DNA from: an uncultured Campylobacter sp.
Lineage (GTDB): Bacteria; Campylobacterota; Campylobacteria; Campylobacterales; Campylobacteraceae
DNA: 26,980 nt
Direction of reading: 5' to 3'
NCBI RefSeq assembly: GCF_937997405.1
Contig: NZ_CALKTL010000077.1
Location: 1 to 26,980, forward strand
The notes beneath the pieces are model-generated. The model saw nothing but the letters and a program-made list of their open reading frames with translations, made no database searches and had not been told where the DNA came from. Both the position numbers and the translations under genes were made by a program. Shown here in pieces: positions 6,520 to 15,409 of the stretch; within the stretch, counting starts at the first letter, position 1, and every line of letters begins with the position of its first letter.

Positions 6520-7572
6520 TTAAAGCCTGCCGCGCAATTTCGTCGCCAGCGCTGCGCCGATTTTTTCGTAGCCCTCTTTTTGCAAGTGGATTTCGTCAGG
6601 GCGGATCAGCCCACGCTCGCGCCAGCCGCGCCAGCCGCCATCCTCATCCATAAGACCGGCTATGTCGTAAAACATTGCCCCTTCGTCTCGCGCTAGATGT
6701 GCTAGTACCTCCGCAGCGCGTGAGGCGTTTGGCACTTTAGGGCTTCGCGGCGGCGCTACGAGCAAGATTTTTGCACCGGGAGCTGCGGAGCGAACGGAGC
6801 GAAGCAGCCCACGGACGCTTTGGTAGAATTTTTGCTCGTCAAATTTCGGATCCATCGCGTCGTTTGTGCCATAAGCGATAACTACGAGATTGTATCTAAG
6901 TCCCGAAAAATCCCTACCAAAGGCATCTGCGCCCCATTTTTCATAGAGGTTGCTAAACGCGCCGTTGCTCGCGCAAGAGTCTGCAAAGCGCGCGTTTTTA
7001 CGGTAAATTTTATATCCTCCAAGCTCTGCTCCATCACGCAGCGATCGAATTTCGATAGGAAATCTAAGTCGCAGCTTAGAATACTCCCATTTCTGCGGCA
7101 CTTCTTGCGAAATATACGCGCTTAGCCCACTTGCATCGCGCACGCGAAAAATCTCGCCGCCCTGATCCGATTTATGCAAAATTTCGACGTAAAAATCGCC
7201 GCTAAGCTGCTTTAGCTCCAGTCGCACATTAGCGCCTTTTTTGCCGGTAGCGATCACTCCGCATAGCGGGAAATCTGGGTCTTGCTCGGTGCGGGATGAG
7301 ATTACATTAAAGCCGCTTTGCTTAAATTCTATATTTTCGCTTTTGTGATATTTAGGCATCATTGCAGGCACGAAGCCGACGCTGTTTTGCACGAAAAAGC
7401 CGTGCCTGAAAGCATCTATCAGCGCGTCGCTTCCTAAATGCGAATCGCCAAAAAATTTCACTCCAAAGCCCGCAGAGCTTTTTACATTTGCGGAATTTAT
7501 GCCGCGGACGCCTGCGTTTGCCGCGCATCCGCCTAATAATGCGGCAAATAAAATTACCATAAACTTACTCAA
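6520..7572 (-). CDS. ape1: Ape1-like O-acetylpeptidoglycan esterase lipoprotein (SGNH)
   Basis: An SGNH hydrolase predicted to remove O-acetyl groups from MurNAc so that lytic transglycosylases can act. In the frame from TTG 7578 (352 residues) I see a lipobox LGGC (Cys18), catalytic-serine block GDSH (Ser46), YGTND (Asn239) and the Asp-His pair DEIH (Asp328, His331). About 120 residues of beta-rich sequence (85-195) lie between the first and later blocks. This matches the jelly-roll insert of Neisseria and Campylobacter Ape1 rather than a plain GDSL lipase. AAGGA touches the TTG at 7578 but lies 6 nt before the TTG at 7570-7572, so I place the start there, giving a standard lipoprotein signal. 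It overlaps the preceding gene by 8 nt and is the last gene of the operon. Confidence 0.82.
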   Translation of the reverse strand: MSKFMVILFAALLGGCAANAGVRGINSANVKSSAGFGVKFFGDSHLGSDALIDAFRHGFFVQNSVGFVPAMMPKYHKSENIEFKQSGFNVISSRTEQDPDFPLCGVIATGKKGANVRLELKQLSGDFYVEILHKSDQGGEIFRVRDASGLSAYISQEVPQKWEYSKLRLRFPIEIRSLRDGAELGGYKIYRKNARFADSCASNGAFSNLYEKWGADAFGRDFSGLRYNLVVIAYGTNDAMDPKFDEQKFYQSVRGLLRSVRSAAPGAKILLVAPPRSPKVPNASRAAEVLAHLARDEGAMFYDIAGLMDEDGGWRGWRERGLIRPDEIHLQKEGYEKIGAALATKLRGRL

Positions 7573-8875
7573 CTTCAATCCTTGATAAAATTTCTTTCGC
7601 TACCGCTTCGCAACCCTCTTTGCTCATATGAATGCCGTCGTCTTGGCGCACGCGCACGAGCTTGGAGCCGCTTTGCAGATAGGTTTTATAGACGCCTTTT
7701 TCGCACACCAGCGGGGTTGTTTGCATAAAATACCCGCCAAGCGCCATACTAGCGTCGGCATATATTTGATTTAGCAGCTGCGTTTTCTCCTCAAAATCCG
7801 GCTTTTGCATACACGGCATCGCTAGCCACAGCACTCCTGCACCGTGCGAGTGCGCCGTATCGTAGATCTCGCGCACCCTTGAGGCGTAAAACTCCCGCCA
7901 GCGCGGCGTTTTAATGCCATAAGTTTTGCCGCCCGCGCGGTACTCCCACACATCGTTAGCTCCTAGAAGCACGACTACGAGCTTAACGCCGCCATTCTCT
8001 CTAAGCGCGGTATCGAGCGTCTTTTGCCAGTCAAAGGATTTCTTACTCGCAAGCCCCGTAGATTGCTTGCTAAGATCAATCACCCTCAGGCTTCGCTTCG
8101 GGAAAAATTTCTTAGCGTTCATCCCCACGTATTGCATCAGGCTATCGCCCATAAAAAGCACCTCATCACCTGCATTTAAGCGGATTTTGCCATCGTCGCT
8201 AAGCAAAATTTTAGCATCAACCTCCACGGAGCTTTGCGTCGTTAAATTCTGCTCCAAAGCCTGCGGAGCGGGGAGTTGCGAAGCGTAATTTTCGCCGCTT
8301 TGCAAGGTTGCGCTTGCCATGACGGGATTTTGCGACGCAGAGGAGCTGTGCGGCACAGAGCTTGTTGTAGCCAGGCTTTGTGACACGGAATTTTGCGAAG
8401 TAGAATTTTGAGGGATGGAATTTTGTGCGTAAGGCTCCTGCGCCGAATCGCGCGTCTTTAAATGATGCGTAGAATTATTTAAAGCCGAATTCTTTGCAGC
8501 ATGGGCTTGCGGCTTGCTATCTTGCGGTTTAACGCTTTGCGAAGCATCGTGATCCCCTGCTTTCGTGCTTTGCGAAGCTTGATTTTCCGCCATACGATCT
8601 TGCGCAGGTTTTTTAAAATTTTCGCCTCCGCCATGCGAACTCGCATCCTCATCCTTGCTAATATCCTCGCCTTTGATACGCTGCTCAAGCTTATCTGCGC
8701 CATTTGCAATCTTTTCGTAGATCTCTCCGCCTACGCGAAACGGCGAGCGGCGCAGCCATTCTTCCAGCCCAAAATCATCGTGAAATCGCTGCTCCAAATA
8801 ATAAAGCAGCGAGCCTTGCATAAAAAATGCCGAGAAAAGCAGCGCAAAAATCAGAGTCGAAACAAACCTAAGCAT
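7565..8875 (-). CDS. Membrane-anchored SGNH/DUF459-type acyltransferase or esterase (PatB candidate)
   Basis: A 436-residue inner-membrane-anchored periplasmic protein. One TM helix (about 5-25) is followed by a charged region, a Ser/Gln/Asn-rich low-complexity linker (about 95-215, many QNS and SQ units) and a C-terminal SGNH domain (about 225-436). SGNH blocks: GDSLMQ (Ser245), LLGAND (Asn307) and DGIHMS (Asp413, His416), all present. Directly after patA, it is the natural candidate for the transferase that moves acetyl from PatA to MurNAc (PatB role). An esterase role cannot be excluded because both activities use this fold. The ATG immediately follows the patA stop codon, with AGGA inside the end of patA, so translation is coupled. 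The linker length probably varies between strains. Confidence 0.78.
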   Translation of the reverse strand: MLRFVSTLIFALLFSAFFMQGSLLYYLEQRFHDDFGLEEWLRRSPFRVGGEIYEKIANGADKLEQRIKGEDISKDEDASSHGGGENFKKPAQDRMAENQASQSTKAGDHDASQSVKPQDSKPQAHAAKNSALNNSTHHLKTRDSAQEPYAQNSIPQNSTSQNSVSQSLATTSSVPHSSSASQNPVMASATLQSGENYASQLPAPQALEQNLTTQSSVEVDAKILLSDDGKIRLNAGDEVLFMGDSLMQYVGMNAKKFFPKRSLRVIDLSKQSTGLASKKSFDWQKTLDTALRENGGVKLVVVLLGANDVWEYRAGGKTYGIKTPRWREFYASRVREIYDTAHSHGAGVLWLAMPCMQKPDFEEKTQLLNQIYADASMALGGYFMQTTPLVCEKGVYKTYLQSGSKLVRVRQDDGIHMSKEGCEAVAKEILSRIEVE

Positions 8876-10435
8876 CTAAAATCCTGCGTAGATGAAATTT
8901 GGAATTCCACTTGGCATCAACGCGAAAAGCAACGTGAAGATCACGCCGAGCGCGAGAGCTTTAGGCAAAAACGGCAGTTCGGCAAAAAGCGCGATCAAAG
9001 TATCTTTAAGAGCTGAGATTTTAGGATAAACAAAAATCCCTGCTAAAATCACCGCAAGCACCGCTAGCTCGCTAATATCTCCGAAAGCTCGTGCGCGGGT
9101 AAAAGCGCCCAAAATCGCCGCCGCATCTGGAAGGGAATTGGCGAAAAAAATCCAAGCGAAACTTACAAAAATATAGGTGCAAAATAGCGCCAAATGTGGA
9201 TTTAGCGGCTTTACGCCCACTTTGGCAAGACATTTTAAAAATACAAGCGCCACTCCGTGCAAAAGCCCCCAAATCAAAAAATTTAATCCCGCGCCATGCC
9301 AGATACCAGATAGCGCAAACGCGATTAGCAAATTTACGCAGGTGCGCGTAAAACCCTTGCGCGAGCCGCCAAGTGGGATATAAATATAATCGCGTATAAA
9401 CGTGGATAAGCTGATATGCCAGCGATCCCAAAACTCGCCTAGGCTCTTAGCCGCGTAGGGCATATTAAAATTCTGCGGCAGCTTAAAGCCCATCGCAAGC
9501 CCAAGCGCTCGTGCCATATCGATAAAGCCGCTAAAATTCGTATAAAGCACCACGCCGTAAAGCAGCAGTGCAGCTAGAATTTGCGCCGCGGAGGACTCAG
9601 GCTCGTCGCCGTAAACGCCTGAAATCACATCACTATAATACGCGCCCAAATAGCCGCTAATAAGTAGCAGCTTAACTAAGGCAAAAATTATAAGCACATA
9701 AATTTCATCGGCATTGCCAAAGTGCTTGAAGCGATCAAACTGTGGCAGCACTGGCTCTACGCCCTTAGCCGCGCTAGCGCGTCCGATAGGACCCATTACG
9801 ACGCTAGGGAAAAACGCCAAAAAGCACGCCAAGCTCAAAAAGCCCTGCTCACAGCATTCGCGCCTATAAACCGAGACAAAATAGGTGATTGACATAAAAA
9901 CATAATATGAAATTCCAAGCGGAAACGCCACGCTATCTACGGCACCTAGGTGCAGCGCGGCAAGCGCGGCATTGAAAAACTCCCTGACGTAGCCGTAATA
10001 TTTAAAAAACGCGAGAAAAAATAAGCCGCCAGCAACCGCCGCAAGCATCACCGCACGCGCCTTCGCAGTGGGTAATGGGAGTTGCCTCGCTAACCCCGCT
10101 TTTTGCACCTGCTTTGCTATGCCAGCTTGTTTTGCTGCGCTCATCTGCTTGGCTGCCGCTTTACGCGAGAGCTTTTTCTTATGCGAAGACTGCTTTGCGG
10201 GCGGTATAGCTTTTGTGACTACGCGATTAGCGCGCGCGATACACACCCCTGCAAAATATACGAAAGCACTATAGGCTGCAAGCACTAGCGCAAAGCGCGG
10301 ATTTATGGAGCACATAAAGCCGTAGCTTGCCAGCAGGATCAGAATTTTTTGCGCGAAAATGTGATTTTTGAGCGTCCAATAAACGATTAAAAACGCTAAA
10401 AAAACAAGGACAAACTCAGGCGAAAAAAATGTCAT
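8876..10435 (-). CDS. patA: MBOAT-family O-acetyltransferase (PatA/AlgI-like)
   Basis: A 519-residue polytopic membrane-bound O-acyltransferase. PatA moves acetyl groups from a cytoplasmic donor across the inner membrane for O-acetylation of MurNAc in peptidoglycan, which protects against lysozyme and controls autolysis. Family signatures: FPLGISYYVF (171-180), FWDRWHISLSTFIRDY (335-350, His340), IPLGGSRKG (353-361) and the catalytic SGIWHGAG (His380). AlgI for alginate has the same fold, but the SGNH neighbours and the Ape1-like gene point to peptidoglycan. An unusual Lys/Ala/Gln-rich hydrophilic insert (about 75-118) interrupts the N-terminal membrane part and should face the cytoplasm. GGAAAG precedes the ATG. 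It is the first gene of a tightly coupled operon. Confidence 0.85.
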   Translation of the reverse strand: MTFFSPEFVLVFLAFLIVYWTLKNHIFAQKILILLASYGFMCSINPRFALVLAAYSAFVYFAGVCIARANRVVTKAIPPAKQSSHKKKLSRKAAAKQMSAAKQAGIAKQVQKAGLARQLPLPTAKARAVMLAAVAGGLFFLAFFKYYGYVREFFNAALAALHLGAVDSVAFPLGISYYVFMSITYFVSVYRRECCEQGFLSLACFLAFFPSVVMGPIGRASAAKGVEPVLPQFDRFKHFGNADEIYVLIIFALVKLLLISGYLGAYYSDVISGVYGDEPESSAAQILAALLLYGVVLYTNFSGFIDMARALGLAMGFKLPQNFNMPYAAKSLGEFWDRWHISLSTFIRDYIYIPLGGSRKGFTRTCVNLLIAFALSGIWHGAGLNFLIWGLLHGVALVFLKCLAKVGVKPLNPHLALFCTYIFVSFAWIFFANSLPDAAAILGAFTRARAFGDISELAVLAVILAGIFVYPKISALKDTLIALFAELPFLPKALALGVIFTLLFALMPSGIPNFIYAGF

Positions 10436-11891
10436 TCAATCTTTCCAATTTAAATTTTTAAAGCTCTTGCGGCTTTTAAACGCTTGCGGTGCGAAATTTA
10501 TACGAAGCAAAAAAGCCAAAAACTTTTTTAATCGTTTGCAGCGCGAAATTTTATGCGCAGGCGCGGCATTACGCCATTAAATGCGCGAATAAATTTAACG
10601 TCCAAACCCTTAAATTTCACGGGCACCTTGCATGCGAGCCCTTGCCGCGTGAGCGAAATTCCGCCACAATGGTAAAATTTGAAACGCAAATGAGGGCTCG
10701 ACGCATGAATAAAATTTTTAAATGCGCTGAGCGGTTTGCATCAAATTCTTACAAAACCTCGTAAACGCAGTCTCGCAGGTTCTACCCGCAGGATTTCAAA
10801 ATAAGCGCCTTTTGAAATCATGTTATATAAATTAGACGCGCGCAATGCCGCTAAAATCCTACGAAATGAGATGAGCCACACTTCATCACAACCATGAGGG
10901 CTGAAATTCTACAAAGCAAAATTTTAAAAGCCAAAAATTTTGCAGCGATAATAGAATTCCGCCCGTTAAAATCTGCCGCGTGAAATTACTAAGTAAAATC
11001 TCACTTTAAGGCGTGATAGAAACCATCTAAAAGCTGCGCCTTATGAGCCAAAATCATAGCTTTTAATTTTTACCGCAAATTGCAGACCTGCGCCGCCATA
11101 AAGCCCCTTTTAAAATTTTGTATCAACGCAAACGCACCTTACGCTAGCCTCGCTCTTTCTTGCAAAAAACACAAGTTAAAATCAATGAGCTTTGCATCGT
11201 AAATTTTAGCTCTAGACTCGAATTTTAGCGCGACAACGCAACTTCAGACTCGCCAGGCAAAATTAGTCGTAAATTTCAATGCGGCTACATAGATTTTGAC
11301 TTGGCTGAAATTTAACGTAGCAGAGCCGAATCTCGCTTCGCAATCCAGCCATTCTAACGAGATAATGTAAATTTTAATTTGTAATTTAAAATTTCTAGCG
11401 CAACGATACCGGCTTTGGCTCGCGTTTTGAAATTCTAATTTAGCGGCGCGAGTAGCTCATAAAACGCCGCGTAAAATTGCAAATTTCAGCGTTTTTTATT
11501 CGGCTAGCGAAGAGATCTGTGTGCGCAAGAACTGATTTGTGAAAATTTTAAAATTTTATCGCTTGCCCCAGCCCGCCTTCAGGGCAATCGCGATAAAATT
11601 TACGCTCTGCGTCTCAAGCAAGCGAGTAGTTGCGATGAAATTCCGAGCTAGCAATCGAGATAAAATTTTACGCCACATTTTCAAGAAATGCCCGTCTCTG
11701 TGCGTCTGTAAAAGCCGTAAAGCCTGCACTAAATTTCATATTGCTGCATTACTTAGCGGCTATCAAATATGCTTGCCAAGCAGACGCGTAGAAATCTCTC
11801 ACCGTCCTTTCATGCTCGTTCGAAGTAAAATTTCGCACAAATATTTTAGTGGTCCATACTCGAAATAAACGTTCCACATAATTCTATCGCA
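10436..11891. other. About 1.5 kb with no convincing gene
   Basis: I checked both strands. The frames at 10489-10764 and 11539-11868 lack ribosome sites and translate into runs built from AAATTT-type sequence (AIKF, MKFR). No tRNA, rRNA or recognisable protein family is visible. The stretch is rich in units such as GCGATAAAATTTTACG. A perfect 10-bp inverted repeat with an 8-nt loop (10792-10801 and 10810-10819) is present without a T-run on either side. It may be decayed coding sequence or carry an unrecognised RNA. Confidence 0.6.
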
Positions 11892-11924
11892 AAACGGCTG
11901 CCGGGCGGAATTTTGCCCAGCAGC
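11892..11924 (-). terminator. Rho-independent terminator of metE
   Basis: On minus, GCTGCTGGGC (11924-11915) pairs with GCCCGGCAGC (11906-11897), with one G-U pair, around an 8-nt loop, and is followed by CGTTTTG. It begins 24 nt after the metE stop. Confidence 0.7.
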
Positions 11925-11947
11925 AAAGTCTTTTTCTTGCGCGAAAT

Positions 11948-14230
11948 TTACCCCTCTGCGCGGATGATCCTAACCGCTTCGACCATATTTTTTAGGCTAG
12001 GGCGGACCTCCTCCCATTTACGGGTTTTTAGGCCACAGTCCGGATTGATCCACAGCTGCTCTTTAGGAAGCACCTCAAGCAGCGCGCGGATCTGGCTTAC
12101 GAGCTCCTGCACACTAGGAATTCGCGGACTATGGATGTCGTAAACGCCCGGACCGACCTCTTGCTTATAGCCGACTGATTTGAAAACTCGAAGTAGCTCG
12201 TTGCCACTGCGAGCGGTCTCGATGCTTATGACGTCGGCATCCATCGCCTCTATCGTTTTGATTATGTCGTTAAACTCCGAATAGCACATATGTGTATGGA
12301 TCTGCGTGTGAGCGCTTGCGGCGCTGACGGCGAGCTTAAAGGCGCTGACGGCAAATTTTTCATACGCAGGGATATTTTCCGCGCGTAGCGGATAGCCCTC
12401 TTTAAACGCAGCTTCGTCCACCTGAACGATCTTGATATCCGCGTCTTGCAGATCCGAAATTTCATCAAAAATCGCAAGTGCGAGCTGTTTTACTATCTGC
12501 TCGCGAGGCTTATCGTCGCGCACGAAGCTCCAGTTCATCATCGTAACAGGCCCCGTTAGCATGCCCTTCATAATCTTTTTAGTACGGCTTTGAGCGTATT
12601 TGATCCACTCCACGGTCATTGGTTTTGGGCGGCTCACGTCGCCGAAAAGTAGTGGCGGTTTCACGCAGCGGCTGCCGTAGCTCTGTACCCAGCCGTTGGC
12701 GCTAAACGCGTATCCGCTCATCTGCTCACCGAAATACTCGACCATATCGTTGCGCTCAGGCTCGCCGTGAACCAGCACGTCTAGACCAATCTCATCTTGA
12801 AATTTAACGCAGTCGTCGATGTAAGCTTTGATGTCACGCTCGTAGGCTTCGCGGCCAATTAAGCCCTTTTTATAGGCGTTGCGAACCTGGCGAAGCTCGG
12901 CAGTCTGCGGGAAGGAGCCGATCGTAGTGGTAGGCAAAATTCCATATCCGAGCTCTTTTTTTTGAACTTTGATGCGATCCTCGTAGCGATCGGTGCGCTC
13001 GAATTTATTTAAATTTGCGGCACGGCTTTGCACTCGCTCATCATGAATAAGCGGCGAGCTAGCGCGAGTTTTAGCGGATTTTTGATTTTCCTCGTAAGCC
13101 TTCATGCCGTGTTCGCACATCGGAATTTCAAAGAAAAGATGGGTTAAAATCGAAATTTCGCTTAGTTTTTCGACCGCGAAACTTAGCCAGGATCTGATCT
13201 CGGTGCTTAGCTTGTCCTCATATTTTAGCGTAAAAGGCACGTGCAAAAGTGAGCAGGAGGTGCCCACATAGATGCGCTCCTTAGGAACGTAGGCTTCGAT
13301 GGCTCTAAGCTGAGCGAGCTTTTTGTCGATGTCGCTCTTCCAGATATTACGCCCGTCGATCACGCCCGCAAAAAGCACGGTCTTAGCGTCTTTTAAAGCT
13401 TGAAGCTCTTTTTTGATATTCTCTTTGCTTGCGTAAACAAAATCAAGCCCGATCGCCCAAACATCAGTCTTTACTATCTCGCGTACGGCCTCGGTCGCAT
13501 GCTCGAAATAGGTCATAAAGATGATTTTTACGTTGCTTGCAGCCTTGCTTAGGCGCTGATAAATCGGTGCTATCTTTGACGCCAACTCAGCCGCGCGATC
13601 CGTCACGAAGATCGGCTCGTCGATCTGAACTATAACCTTGCTATCAAGCTCGCTAAGAAGCTTTAGCAGTTCCTCGTATTTCGTGGCAAGGGCATCTAAA
13701 TGCGCGAGTGGATCGCTTTTATCACTTGATTTGCTAAGCGCAAGATAGGTGATAGGTCCGATTAAATTTATCTTTAGCGCGCAGGAATCCTTAAAATCGT
13801 TATTTTTCGCAGCTTTGTACTCGCTTAAAATTTTACTAGGATTTAGGCTAAATTCCGTATACGCAGAGATCTCTGGTACGATATAATGGTAGTTTGTGTT
13901 AAACCACTTCGTCATCTCCATCGCGACTGCGTCTTTGCTGCCGCGCGCCATCGCAAAGTACTGCTCATGTGCCGAAAGAGCCGCGAAGCGCTGCGGAATC
14001 ACGCCGAAAAGCACACTGGTATCGAGCATCAGATCGTAGTATGAAAAGTCGTTTACGCTAATTAGGCCGCTCCAAGCATCCAGCTGATATTTGATGTGGC
14101 GATCTTTTAGCTCTGCGGCGACTCGCTCTAGCGCGTCATAATCGCACTTGCCCGCCCAATAGCTCTCCAAAGCCTTCTTTAACTCGCGCTGCTCTCCGAT
14201 ACGCGGAAAGCCCGTAACGTAACTCTTCAT
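11948..14230 (-). CDS. metE: Cobalamin-independent methionine synthase MetE
   Basis: Transfers a methyl group from 5-methyltetrahydropteroyl-tri-L-glutamate to homocysteine, the last step of methionine synthesis, in the cytoplasm without B12. At 760 residues it is full length (E. coli 753). Both barrels are present: the N-terminal one opens with GFPRIG (8-13), the C-terminal one starts around TTTIGSFPQT. The zinc and homocysteine ligands are all in place: His647 and Cys649 (HTHMCYSEF), Glu671 (SIETARSG) and Cys732 (INPDCGLKTRKW). His700 (DIHSPR) matches the catalytic histidine. Each is offset by six from E. coli numbering. AAAGGA precedes the ATG. It is flanked by its own terminator and an unassigned 356-bp leader region, so it is monocistronic. 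No MetR or SAM-riboswitch signature is recognisable upstream. Confidence 0.97.
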   Translation of the reverse strand: MKSYVTGFPRIGEQRELKKALESYWAGKCDYDALERVAAELKDRHIKYQLDAWSGLISVNDFSYYDLMLDTSVLFGVIPQRFAALSAHEQYFAMARGSKDAVAMEMTKWFNTNYHYIVPEISAYTEFSLNPSKILSEYKAAKNNDFKDSCALKINLIGPITYLALSKSSDKSDPLAHLDALATKYEELLKLLSELDSKVIVQIDEPIFVTDRAAELASKIAPIYQRLSKAASNVKIIFMTYFEHATEAVREIVKTDVWAIGLDFVYASKENIKKELQALKDAKTVLFAGVIDGRNIWKSDIDKKLAQLRAIEAYVPKERIYVGTSCSLLHVPFTLKYEDKLSTEIRSWLSFAVEKLSEISILTHLFFEIPMCEHGMKAYEENQKSAKTRASSPLIHDERVQSRAANLNKFERTDRYEDRIKVQKKELGYGILPTTTIGSFPQTAELRQVRNAYKKGLIGREAYERDIKAYIDDCVKFQDEIGLDVLVHGEPERNDMVEYFGEQMSGYAFSANGWVQSYGSRCVKPPLLFGDVSRPKPMTVEWIKYAQSRTKKIMKGMLTGPVTMMNWSFVRDDKPREQIVKQLALAIFDEISDLQDADIKIVQVDEAAFKEGYPLRAENIPAYEKFAVSAFKLAVSAASAHTQIHTHMCYSEFNDIIKTIEAMDADVISIETARSGNELLRVFKSVGYKQEVGPGVYDIHSPRIPSVQELVSQIRALLEVLPKEQLWINPDCGLKTRKWEEVRPSLKNMVEAVRIIRAEG

Positions 14231-14460
14231 CTCTATCCTTTAAGTAAAATTTTGGTATGAAAATATTGATTTTATCTAAAATTTCTTTTGCCGTCATTAA
14301 AATTTTAATCTAATCTCGAAAATGAACGAAATTTTATCCAAAAGCGCAGGGGGTGGAATTTAGCCAATAAAATCTAAAATGAAATTTTTATCGACGAAAT
14401 TCTGTAAGTTAAAATTTTAGGATTGAATTTAAAGGCGTTAAATTCATCATAATTTAAACC

Positions 14461-14503
14461 TCGTCGCAAGATTCTACTAAAACTTAGTAAAGCCTTGCGA
14501 CGA
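14461..14503. repeat. Nested inverted repeat between metE and the beta-barrel gene
   Basis: An outer 10-bp perfect repeat (TCGTCGCAAG 14461-14470 with CTTGCGACGA 14494-14503) encloses a second 6-bp hairpin (14475-14480 with 14484-14489). No T-run follows on either strand, so it does not look like a plain terminator. It lies 231 bp upstream of metE and 84 bp downstream of the barrel gene. Confidence 0.6.
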
Positions 14504-14586
14504 AGCTAGCCTTACCTGACACACCGCAAAGCTACTGGCAATCAAGGCTATATGAAAGCAGTGCAATGCCTCAAATATGAAAATTC

Positions 14587-15171
14587 TTAAAATTTATAAT
14601 TATATCCTGCGTAAACGCCGTATTTTTTACCGTCGTTATCTTCGATATAATCGCCGTCTTTGTACCACGCCTTGCTTGCTTTAAAGCCCATTTCAATCTC
14701 ACTATTGGAGCCAAACTCATACGCAGTACCTATCTTGCCGCCCAAAATGAAGCCACCCAGCGTATCGTCTGCTCTAACCCAGCCGCCATTGCTATAGTCT
14801 ATTTTAACTTCAGTATCTAGCACCGAAAGCCCAGCGTAAGCACCTAGGACGAGCTTAAATCTACTGAAAAGCTCCGGCGTAAAATCCGCACCGGCTACGA
14901 AATCGTGCGTGCTCCATTTAACCTTTCTTTTCGAATTGGCATTCGAGCTGGAATCCTCGCCCTTAAATCCGTAAAAATACCCGCCGTAGGCCCTAAACGT
15001 GCCGAAGTCATATCCGGCCTTAACGCCGACTTGCGGCTGTCCATCATCAAAACCTGCGGCTTGGTTTTTGAAATTGTATCCGCCTTCGCCGCCTATAAAA
15101 AGCCCCTCCGCCATCGCGCTTACTGCAGCTAAAGAACTAAGCAACAATGCTTTTGCAACTAAATTTCTCAT
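14587..15171 (-). CDS. Small outer-membrane beta-barrel protein
   Basis: A 194-residue protein with a signal peptide (1 to about 21, cut after SAMA) followed by alternating aromatic/glycine strands (GGEGGYNF, VGVKAGYDF, FRAYGGYFYGF, LVLGAYAGLSVL). It ends in KYGVYAGYNYKF, whose terminal aromatic Phe fits the C-terminal signal read by BamA. Size and pattern suggest an 8-strand barrel of the OmpW/OmpA-transmembrane or Opa-like class; the family cannot be named more closely. Possible roles are adhesion or small-molecule passage. A strong AAAGGAG and a TATCAT -10 box precede it. It appears to be a single gene. Confidence 0.82.
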   Translation of the reverse strand: MRNLVAKALLLSSLAAVSAMAEGLFIGGEGGYNFKNQAAGFDDGQPQVGVKAGYDFGTFRAYGGYFYGFKGEDSSSNANSKRKVKWSTHDFVAGADFTPELFSRFKLVLGAYAGLSVLDTEVKIDYSNGGWVRADDTLGGFILGGKIGTAYEFGSNSEIEMGFKASKAWYKDGDYIEDNDGKKYGVYAGYNYKF

Positions 15172-15201
15172 CTTTACTCCTTTGGGTGAAATTTCATCTC
15201 A

Positions 15202-15207
15202 ATGATA
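15202..15207 (-). promoter_or_regulatory. Probable -10 box of the beta-barrel gene
   Basis: TATCAT on minus, 31 nt before the ATG, leaving a short leader with AAAGGAG. Long AT-rich sequence lies upstream (15230-15350), as often seen ahead of well-expressed Campylobacter genes. Confidence 0.4.
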
Positions 15208-15409
15208 GCGACACGCTTCGAAACCTAGGCTAAATTTAAAGTAAATACATAACATTTACGATTTTTAGTGACAAAATTTTAAAGTATTTTTGTAATTTAT
15301 TTATAGCCAGTATAAATTCTAAATCTCAGCATATAATTTACATTATAATTTTATCGCTTAGTAACATACGCTTTGTAAAAATTTACGCGGTATTCCTCTG
15401 AATATAAAT

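Noticed and set aside
8501..9016. 171-codon plus-strand frame antisense to the SGNH and patA genes
   Set aside because: It is the shadow of two well-supported genes with catalytic motifs and coupled starts.
10489..10764. 91-codon plus-strand frame upstream of patA
   Set aside because: No ribosome site, no domain or hydrophobic pattern, same low-information sequence as the rest of the gap.
11539..11868. 109-codon plus-strand frame in the patA-metE gap
   Set aside because: No ribosome site; repeated units such as AIKF and MKFR come from GATAAAATTT-type DNA; no family resemblance.
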